Source: Lethocerus indicus
Taxonomy: Eukaryota; Arthropoda; Insecta; Hemiptera; Belostomatidae
Assembly (NCBI GenBank): GCA_019843655.1
Contig: JACDQD010000003.1
Location: 31,980,224 to 32,044,223 of the forward strand
DNA: 64,000 nucleotides
Direction of reading: 5' to 3'
The notes under the pieces are model-generated. The model saw nothing but the letters and a program-made list of their open reading frames with translations, made no database searches and had not been told where the DNA came from. The position numbers were made by a program, and so were the translations under genes. Below are positions 55,501 to 64,000 of this stretch, piece after piece. Each line of letters begins with the position of its first letter. The first letter of the stretch is position 1.

Positions 55501-57611
55501 GATTATTTTGAAGTTACTGTTTCATTTTAAATTGATGACATAAGTATTAAATGTTGTTTAATTAAAATAGTTTGGTTGCAGTTTTGTGATTTAATGATTT
55601 AGAAAACAAAAAAGGCAACTATAATGAATCAGCCAAAAGATCCCAAATAACACTTGTTAACCATTTGGATAAATGTACACCCATAGTTTTAATATTAACT
55701 GAAAAATGTTTTCTAATTTTTCTTGTAATTGATTTATTAGTTCTCCTGTCAAGGAACTAACTGTGTAACTCTGTTACACTGCAACTGACTCTGAAGTGTT
55801 TTCTGTTTTTGTTACGAATAGGATTTTTTCAGATGAATCGAATCTGTTATTATTCTAATAACTTTTTCTATCTGAACAGGCACTGACTTTCAGTACGCAC
55901 GGTGCTGACGATACACTGCACACACCACATGTTTTTCCCAATATAGTTGAAGCGGAAACTGTTGAAAAATCATCAGGTATTTATCTCTTGAATTTTCCTC
56001 TGTACTCTTGCATCGGACTTTTGTCATGTTTTGTTGCGTGTGAAAGCATTAAAATTTCACTAATGTTTTCAATACGCATTAGTTTAAAATGGCACTAACA
56101 CTGATTTATATTTGTTACAGGTACACAAACTGTTGAAAATAAGCCGCCTTCATTTGGCAATCGTGAGAGGGTAGTGAAAAGCGAGGCGGATACATCGCTC
56201 AAGATATCATCACTTCCTGCCCTACCTCAAAATGAGTAAGTTGTCATTCAATCGTAGACATATTTGAAGATCCTTGAGTTCAGGATTAGACTGAGTTCTA
56301 GCTTAAATCTTCCCAATTGGATAAGTCTCGCGGAGAAATCCACAATCCCTCCTTCTGTTATATGTGAATAATCCAGAATTTATTAACAGCTGTTCCATGT
56401 TTTCGTGATGTCCAACATTATGCTGAATGTCTACCCTTATACTTTCCAATTTTTAGTCCGATTTAATTTTTAAGAAAATCCTTCCGTACCTTCCCCAACC
56501 ACAAGGTGCTAAAACAATGCTAACATTAGATAAGTCCTGTGTAAAAATTAGAGATATAAATCATCCTAGCTTATTATCATAATGTAAGTTTGCCTCTCCC
56601 CTGATGTATAGACTTTCACTTTCACAACGTGCAATCCGAAACTCCCAGTTAAATCTAGAATCTTGTTTAAATTATCAGGTGAGTCAACATATAACTTTAG
56701 ATCGTCTATATATAGTTGATGATATATGCCAAAATATTCTCCACCAACTCTCAACTTAAAACTCCTTAAATTCTAATGATAATTACCTATTTACCTACTT
56801 ACCCATTTATTTAGGTAGGTAGGGAATGACATTTCATTACCCAGATGGCTTCAGTACGTCAATTAGTCTACCCCAATTACAATACTTATGTGAAAAGCTG
56901 AGCAAAGCGACATATTCACTTATGCATGCTGATAATTTCAAAAATGGATTAAAGATAATTGTAAGTCATTCTTAAAACTTGGGAATCAATATCTGCCCTC
57001 ACATTTGAATAGAGAATGATCTCCTAAACTCTAGGCCATCAGTAAGTTGATTTATTAACAAAAATAACATAGAAATGTTTATAATTTGTGCATAATGTAC
57101 TGTGAATGATCATTCAATCAATTCTGTTTCCCTTTAATTCGCTCTTGTGTCACTGCAAATCAATTAATACAAGATTTGATTTGCAGGGTTGTAGCTGAAT
57201 TGAACTGCGACCGGGTTCCTGGTGGACAAGAACGGCGGAAGAGGTTCAGAGGATAATGTTAATGCCAATAAGCGGATACAGCCACAGCAACAACAACAAC
57301 AGAAGGAACAACAGCCGGATCAGAACGTACAAGTGTTGTTGAAAATGCCCGACGGAACACTACTCCAGATATCGACGCAGCCTGTTAATTTACATCATGC
57401 CAATGTAAATCACTTTGCGTTTAAATTGATGTAAATTAGAACTAGATTTTTCTGACTTAAAATACAGCATTAATTACCTGATATAATACAGGCCAGGAGA
57501 TTAATACTTACACGCATAAAAACATCCATTTTATACTAACTAGTACAGTCTATGAAATACTTGCTACTGTATATTGCTTTGTTACTAACAGTACTTGTAT
57601 ACTTGATTCTA

Positions 57612-57687
<76 letters not shown>

Positions 57688-58028
57688 CAAATACAGGTGA
57701 TCATCATTGATTGTCAGGTGAACATCACAACAGTGTATTAACAAAACATATTTTGTCTATAATAATAATAATAAGTAGACAGCTACATAATAATAACATT
57801 AGCAGAAGAGATTTTGTTTGCTGTATATAACAACTGTCGTTATACAGTTTTATTTTGAACCTACACAGTCAGTAAGTCACTGCCTAAATGTTGTGAAGGC
57901 AACATTCAAATATGGCTGAGACATATTGTTCTTGTATAGAAATACCGCACTACTGTGTTCCGCAGTAGATGCGCAGATATCTCAGCGAAAAACACTTTTG
58001 AAATCCTTGGCCTGCTACTATATATATG

Positions 58029-58086
<58 letters not shown>

Positions 58087-61000
58087 ACTAACAAGACATG
58101 TCTTATATACTTCTTTACTACATTCCATGAAGTACTTGGGCTCCTTTACCATGTCTTGTTTTGTTACTGACAGCACTTATATTTTATAACTGTATTTTTT
58201 ATCCACCACATTCTTTAACTATTTTTACATATCTGTACATAAAATATATTTCCCATTTGCGCTCTGTTATTAGACATTTTTAATCTTGATTTCAACTAAT
58301 TCCTTTTTTCTTTTAGATGGGTCAAGTTGCCGGACATGCCAGTAGTCCGCTGGTTAGTACACCTCCTGCCAACAACACTGTCATATTGAACACGCAGACG
58401 TTAGCACCTCATCAACATTCCCCGCAAGATAGTACTTCAATCGTGAAACAGGTAAATTTCGCAATTTTTTATGATGAAGTGAATGAGAATAAACTGGAGG
58501 GTATCTGTCCGATGCCTGATTGCATCCTTTTTATAACTAATTAAATATATATTAAAGTATAACATTAAATTAAGAGTATTAAATTTAAATATCACATTTG
58601 AGGAATTTATAATTTAAAAACATATTCAGTAGGACATAGACCAGAAAAGGACTACACCAAATTTCTTAGGTGTGATGAGCACATAAAAAAAACATTCAGG
58701 AACATCATTTGAACTTTTACAGTTGATAATGAAAACTAGAGTTTATATTTTTTCTTTATCGGTTTTTTTATTCTAAAATTGTTTTTTTAAATTTATTTGA
58801 AGATGCAAAATTTATCCCGATAATGTCTGTTGTATTACTTAATGAACATCAGTGAAAATATTGCTGACAAAGTTGTAAATGTTTTTAATGGAAGAAATAA
58901 TCAAAATAATAAAAACGGATACATTTTTGTATATACTCTATTATTAGTTTGATATATATAAGATATTAAAATGATGTATGGTAAGATGCTATTTATTTAT
59001 TATGTTATACATTTGTTTATCTCTTAATAACGCATAGTAATGAAAGATCTCAGTCAAAATTAATATTATAATGAAATTATAATTTTATAATTGACTTTAT
59101 AATTTCTGTTTTAGTTTTGTGTTCATCTAAGAATTACAGTTTGTTTCTTTCATTTGGTTTTTATATTTTCTACATCTTGTTAACATTATCAGTTGTCTCA
59201 AAAGTCTTGCATTCGTTAGCTTTTGGATTTCGTGTGGTTTTGGATTTCTTTAATATTAAGTTGCTCTGGGTTAATCTGGTCCCATTTTTAAGTCTGTTTA
59301 AATTTACTTCTTGTTTGGTATTTTAAACATATTAGTGTTCTATGCCAGAATTATGTAATTATGTAGTAATGTCCAGGAGAAAATACTGTTTTTTAAATAT
59401 TTGTTCCTAAGAAATATTTTTATAAGTAAAAAGTGTACTTTTTCTGTTTGTTATTAGAAATTGAAACAAGCCCTACTGAGCGGACTGAAGCCGTCACCCA
59501 AACCATTGAACAAAGTTCCGATCAATGGCAATCCACAAATGGCTGTAAGTGCTATTGTTTTCTCTGTTATTGTATGTCACGTATATTTAAATATCATATA
59601 TATTTTCCGGTTCATAAGTAGTCATTGTCGTAGCTCCCTTCATCGGTCGGGGGTCAAGCTGGTGTCAAGGGTAAGAGGGTGGAAGCTGCTCTCATCAGGA
59701 GAGCGTCATCATCAACAAACAGTGAAGAGGATGCGAATGAAGAAAAAAGGAGGAAAGCCCTGGAAAGAAATCGGTATTTTATACAATATTTTATTCTAAT
59801 ATATATCATTTACCTTTAGATTTAAAATTACTCTATACAGTTTTATATAACAACATAACACCACAAACTATATATAGAAAAAGTAACAGTACCAAAAAAA
59901 AAGAAAGCATTGTATATATATTTTTCATGTATAAAGGAGAGTTTATATTCGGTGCCACAGCTGCTTAAATCTTTCCTGTTATTTTTTAAATCTTAATCCA
60001 GTCCTCAATGAAAGCCAATCATTACTGGCAAAAATTGTTTAATTATAGCCATATGTGTAAAAAATTGTGCAATAATAATTACTTCAAGGTGATAAACGGA
60101 TTACCCTGTTCAGTTTTATTATTTATGTCAGTGCACAAAATTTTGTCACAAGTCTTGTTATGGTATAGTGTATAACAGTTAATTTTTGTATAACAATTGT
60201 GCGTGTGCAAAGTAAGTTACTGTACAGTTAATGTTGAATTATATGTTCATCGCGTGTACATTTAAATACTGTTTGACATTTTAATTTTTACTCTGGTATA
60301 ATTAAATTATTTTATTTCAACTATCAATAAGTCAATAGTTTATATGGATTGGATCGGAATAACGTTGTTCTCCTTCATTCTTCTGTTGGTGCAACTGTAA
60401 AAAGTATATTAAGCGCTAACCATAATGGCGGAGGAACCCGCTACTTTTCCCCCTTTTTTTCTTATTTGGTGGTCAAGAATAAAGTTAAATCCAAATAATT
60501 ATTAATTGACTGTTTCCGTACGACAGATTGGCTTTTCGTTCAAGAATATCGTCGGCGAAATATCGTTATTCTCGATAAAAACTGTTTCTAATGTTGAAAT
60601 CGATTTTTGAACAGCTGAGAGCAGTGCCTGCTTGATATCGTTTCGGTAATGGCCGAAACACACATGGTATATATAGATATATATATGTATTGTTTGCAGG
60701 GCGGCCGCGATGAGATGCCGCGAGAGGAGAAAGGCGTGGGTCGCCGAACTGAGGAGGAACGCCGACTCGCTGAAATCGACCAATTTCACGCTGAATCAGG
60801 AGGTGACCTACCTGAGGTCGGAGGTGGCCCGACTGAAGGCCCTCCTCCTCACCCACAGAAACTGCCCGGTCACCCTGGCGGCTATAGCGAACGGTCAGTT
60901 GGTAGTCACCGTCTTCAGTAGCGGTCGGTTAGTCACTACTGATGACATTCACCGTCTTCAGTAGAGGTCGGTTAGTCACTACTGATGACATTCACCGTCT

Positions 61001-63173
61001 TCAGTAGCGGTTTAGTCACTACTGATGACATTCACCGTCTTCAGTAGAGGTCGGTTAGTCACTACTGATGACATTCACCGTCTTCAGTAGAGGTCGGTTA
61101 GTCACTACTGATGACATTCACCGTCTTCAGTAGAGGTCGGTTAGTCACTACTGATGACATTCACCGTCTTCAGTAGAGGTCGGTTAGTCACTACTGATGA
61201 CATTCACCGTCTTCAGTAGAGGTCGGTTAGTCACTACTGATGACATTCACCGTCTTCAGTAGAGGTCGGTTAGTCACTACTGATGACATTCACCGTCTTC
61301 AGTAGCTGTCGGTTAGTCACTACTGATGACATTCACCGTCTTCAGTAGCGGTGTAAATCACTTTTTGGATGTTTTTTTGGGCATTCGATTAGATAAATTC
61401 CCCCTATCCGATGAAAAATACGATAAGGAACTCGGAACAATTCTCCAAATAGCAAGGAATAACTGATAGATATCCCGCCAGTGCAATGACCAAACTGAAC
61501 AAGAAACCCACGACGAACCTCACAAACCCGGAAGAAACCCCCAGAAAGTAATGCCACATTCGCATACACTGGCCGCGACACTTACTAAATCTCCAACGTT
61601 TCCCGAAAATTAGATTTTAAAATATCGTATAGAACAAAGAACAAACTAGAGAAATATCTCAACACCCAACAACAAAACAAACACACACAGAGCCGAATAT
61701 ACAAAATAACGTGCCGAACGTGCGACGCGGTATATATACATCTGCCAAACTGGGCGGGAGATGGAGGACAGATACAAATAACACATAAAAGCAATAAAAT
61801 ATAAAACCAACTTCGCCAACCACTTTATACACATCGGACACGAGACAATGAGCTTCAACGAATCTTTAAAATTAATAGACCCAGGCAAGAAAGGTAAGGA
61901 GATGGATTTAATAGAGAATGTGGAGATTTTCAACGAAGCAACATAATAAATGAAAAAATAAATTCCCAAGGTGTAGCTATATTGGTTGGCACTGCTAATC
62001 CTACTAAACCCCCCCTTTTTTTTGTCCGATAATCCGATAAAGACTTAAGCCGATTAACAAAATCCCTTCCAACCCCTATAAGGCGAACAAAATCCCGAAT
62101 AACGGAATAACAAGACAAGTATATATACCCACGACAAACAGTGACAGGATAGTGCAGTGAGGATGCCCAAAAAAACATCCAAAGTGATTAACACCGCTAC
62201 TGAAGATGGCGAGCAGCCGAAACCGGTCTAGCAAAAGAGTTGACCGAAACACACGAATTCTACTGTATTCCAACCCCTCCCTCGCAGACCACAAAACAGG
62301 TAATCTAAAAACTGTTTACAGGCGGCCACGGCGGGGAAATGGCGACAGAGGAGGAAAACATGCTGAGCGGTAAGGCCGCCGTCGTCATGCTGATATCGAA
62401 GAAGCCCGAAGAAGAACAGTGCCTCTTGCCGATACAGCAGCACCAGCACCAGCACCAGCAGGAGGGGCAGGGGCAGCAGGACGTGGTGGTGATAGCGCCT
62501 GTAGGGGGCGGCAGCAAGATGAGGGAGAGGCTCTCGTTGGACATCGAGCAGGCCAGGCAGTCGACACCCTCCTCAGTGGACCTCGACTCGCCCCTCGTCA
62601 GGAGCGATGAGGTCCTCAGCTCTGTTGCGCCGCCGACGACCCCCAACGAAGCTGACAAAATCGTAACCTTCCCGGATGAACACATGGACATCGACAGTTC
62701 GGTGAGCACACTATAACCATTGTTATAGTATTAGCTCTACCCAAAAGTAATCAACAGTTTGATAACATGTATTTTGGTCTTGAGCAGTTCTTCAAGAGGG
62801 GAATCGAAACTTTGCTGGAAAAGTGGCCCGAGAGTTGTCGATAATATCGGTGACTATATAGTAGATTAATAATTAAAGTTTCTTTTTTAGCAAAATAAAA
62901 TGAATTCCAAAGTCAAAATGTTGATTACTTTTGGGTACCCCCTAATATAAATGTTGGAAAATTGTCTCTTTTGACCCTAGATTTCGTGTGTTTCTGTCTC
63001 CTCTTGCCGGTTTCGGCTGCTTGCCATCTTCAGTAGTGGTGTTAGTCACTTTGGATGTTTTTTGGGCATCCTCACTGCGCTGTCACTGTTTGTCATGTAT
63101 ATACCGGTCTCTTGTTGTTTCTTGGGATGTTGTTTCTCTTATTAGGGTTGGGAGGGATTTGGTTAATCTGCTT

Positions 63174-63227
<54 letters not shown>

Positions 63228-63989
63228 ACAAACAGAAAACCACCACAGTACATGTGACAGTGACAGTGCAGTCAGGCTGCCCAAAAAAACATCCAGTGAC
63301 TAACAACGCTACTGAAGATGGCGAGCAGCCGAAACCGGTCTGGCAAAAGACAAAACCGGCAAGAGGAGACAGAAACACATGAAATCAACTGTATTCCAAC
63401 CCCTCGCAGACCACAAAACAGGTATTCTAAATGTATTTATTGAATTATTGACTGACTCGAATAATTCAACGTTTGGCAGGGGTCGACCTACCGTTGTCTG
63501 GGGGTTCTTCCTGTTCCCTTTTCCTGTGGCTGATGAGTTCCACAAGCTAAAGAGTTCCCTGGAAGGAAAAGCCGATGGGGTCCCCTCTCGGGTTGTTTCC
63601 GAAGCAGGGGAAATATTCCGGAATAGGAGCGGGGGGATTGGAAATCTGTGAAGATGTCCTCTTTTTTTCTCAGTTCTTGTACGCCTTTATGCACCTTAAA
63701 AGATGTCATCTTTAAAGGCAAAAAATGTCATATTCCAAACCAATAAAAAGAGTGTTACAATTTAGTACAAAAATGAGCGTATATCCGTATTTTTCTCTAT
63801 TCTCGGTACATTCTCAACATGTTCTCATGTTCCGTTTTGTTTGAATTTCGAAGGACAACAGCAACATCGGAGTATTGGACGAGAAACCTCTGGCCACGCC
63901 GTCATTCAGTTGAATCCCAACGCGATATTGCGCACTTCATCCAATACAACAGTTCCCACTATCACCTGCCCAACCAGCACCAAATACAG
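52587..63989 (+). CDS. Atf-2: ATF2-type (CREB/ATF family) bZIP transcription factor
   Basis: Exons 52587-52634, 53247-53331, 53430-53575, 55880-55976, 56121-56235, 57242-57404, 58317-58451, 59458-59544, 59634-59773, 60700-60893, 62322-62701, then 63854 or 63910 onward. ATF2 is a nuclear factor phosphorylated by p38/JNK that binds CRE sites as a homodimer or with Jun. Seen: N-terminal C2H2 finger (YTCSSKDCNLRFTSESHLQVH), the docking/phospho segment DQTPTPTTFIRNCEEVGLF with the TPTP threonines, Ser/Thr/Pro-rich middle, basic region KRRKALERNRAAAMRCRERR, and a perfect zipper with Leu 356, 363, 370, 377 and 384. TLLTHRNCPVT-like sequence after the zipper is also ATF2-typical. The tail is Gln/His-rich (IQQHQHQHQQ). 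Two ambiguities: the exon 6 acceptor (57187 is stronger but leads to a stop at 57255; 57242 keeps frame), and the last exon. The gene may continue past the edge. Confidence 0.92.
56566..56754 (-). pseudogene. Reverse transcriptase fragment of a non-LTR retrotransposon
   Basis: The minus-strand frame reads IYHQLYIDDLKLYVDSPDNL, which matches the RT catalytic box (Y-x-D-D followed by KLY) with the usual downstream helix. Only about 60 residues remain and no flanking RT motifs are readable. In intron 5 of ATF2. An R2- or related-clade LINE is plausible, as is a PLE RT; too short to decide. Confidence 0.6.
57616..57681. repeat. (TA)n microsatellite, ATF2 intron 6, first
   Basis: About 33 TA units. 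The flanks (ATGAAATACTTG ... TTTGTTACTAACAGTACTT) resemble the flanks of the second tract 400 bp downstream. Confidence 0.95.
58032..58080. repeat. (TA)n microsatellite, ATF2 intron 6, second
   Basis: About 24 TA units. Downstream sequence (ATGAAGTACTTG ... TTTGTTACTGACAGCACTT) is a diverged copy of that next to the first tract. Confidence 0.95.
60905..61350 (+). repeat. 43-bp tandem array, about ten units
   Basis: GACATTCACC starts units at 60944, 60987, 61027, 61070 and then every 43 bp to 61328; one unit is 40 bp. Each carries CGTCTTCAGTAG and GGTTAGTCAC, taken from the antisense hammerhead/arm segment of the PLE. The last unit runs directly into ordinary arm sequence (GGTGTAAATCAC...TTTTTGGATG). 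Most internal units are identical, indicating recent expansion or homogenisation. Confidence 0.92.
61387..61946 (+). pseudogene. C-terminal remnant of Penelope-like polyprotein (RT tail, linker, GIY-YIG endonuclease)
   Basis: Translation in shifting frames gives LDKFPLSDEKYDKELGTILQ then IARNN (the linker after the RT thumb), YPASAMTKLNKK, then SRIYKITCRTCDAVYI, CQTGREMEDRYK, stop, HIKAIKYKTNFANHFIHIGH and EMDLIENVEIFNEAT, ending TAA. In PLEs the GIY motif lies before a Cys pair and the YIG-QTGR motif; here GIY is RIY and YIG is YIC. The Asn-Phe-Ala-x-His and Asp-x-x-Glu segments of the domain are present. Frameshifts and stops make it non-functional. Confidence 0.8.
62196..62232 (+). ncRNA. 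Hammerhead-ribozyme-like motif in PLE 3' region
   Basis: GCTA + CTGAAGA + TGGCGAGCAGCC + GAAA + CCGGTC + TAGC, with all core positions intact. It is on the coding strand of the PLE ORF remnant, which places the motif in the element's own transcript. Confidence 0.65.
62985..63430 (+). mobile_element. Penelope-like element copy with (TA)n centre
   Basis: The left arm starts at TAGATTTCGTGTG, the right arm ends AGGTATTCTAAA, and a (TA)n tract (about 63177-63224) lies between. A sense hammerhead-like motif is at 63308-63344 (stem I GCTA/TGGC with a G-U pair); the antisense one in the left arm is damaged. No clear target duplication. In ATF2 intron 11. Confidence 0.8.
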
Positions 63990-64000
63990 GTGATCATCAG

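Larger units (their letters stand above)
60905..62310 (+). mobile_element. Longest Penelope-like element copy, with GIY-YIG remnant
   Basis: From left: an inverted arm fragment expanded into a 43-bp array (60905-61350), an ORF remnant (61387-61946), and a 3' UTR with a sense hammerhead-like motif (62196-62232), ending CAGGTAATCTAAAA. It fills nearly all of the 1.43-kb ATF2 intron 10, starting 11 bp after the donor and ending 11 bp before the next exon. It links the short palindromic copies elsewhere to an autonomous PLE because its 3' region is the same as theirs. Confidence 0.8.

Overview
This is a piece of an insect nuclear genome, AT-rich and repeat-laden. Genes carry GT-AG introns, and the gene set (takeout/JHBP proteins, Ku70, an insect-type Ly6 protein, ATF2) is arthropod. 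I lean to a hemipteroid insect but cannot name the species. No bacterial, organellar or viral gene was seen. All gene models below were built by hand from splice sites, reading phase and family motifs.

Layout. (1) 163-4883, minus strand: 5' part of a gene for a coiled-coil protein with an N-myristoylation-type start (MGNC); it runs off the left edge. (2) 6010-34380, plus strand: three takeout/juvenile-hormone-binding-protein-like genes in tandem (A 6010-11513, B 15649-20351, C 25107-34380). Each has six exons with identical intron phases, and exons 3 and 4 are exactly 148 and 134 nt in all three. Gene A carries a one-base frameshift in exon 5. (3) 35885-42094, plus strand: a complete 13-exon Ku70 (XRCC6) gene coding for 611 residues, with vWA, core and C-terminal SAP domain. 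(4) 48111-51205, minus strand: a five-exon secreted Ly6/uPAR-fold protein with a hydrophobic GPI/membrane tail. (5) 52587-63989, plus strand: an ATF2-type stress bZIP factor with N-terminal zinc finger, TPTP phospho-acceptor motif and bZIP, possibly continuing past the right edge. The Ly6 and ATF2 genes diverge from a GC-rich stretch. The genes form no operon-like unit; only the three takeout genes are related to each other.

The most interesting layer is the repeat family scattered through introns and intergenic DNA. At first sight it looks like a foldback MITE. Several features instead identify it as a Penelope-like retroelement (PLE): a constant 3' end (consensus near CAGGTATTCTAAA), variable 5' truncation, and 10-13 bp direct repeats on at least seven copies. 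One copy, in an ATF2 intron, retains the C-terminal part of a GIY-YIG endonuclease. The arms carry hammerhead-ribozyme-like motifs (CTGAAGA, short stem II, GAAA, ACCGGTC, stem I GCTA/TAGC). The arms are usually inverted, so a copy has one sense and one antisense motif. In the ATF2 intron a fragment of the arm has grown into an array of about ten 43-bp units. A deletion-derivative mariner (12602-13159), an RT relic, a nested small foldback element and many (TA)n, (CA)n and (GA)n tracts complete the repeat content.
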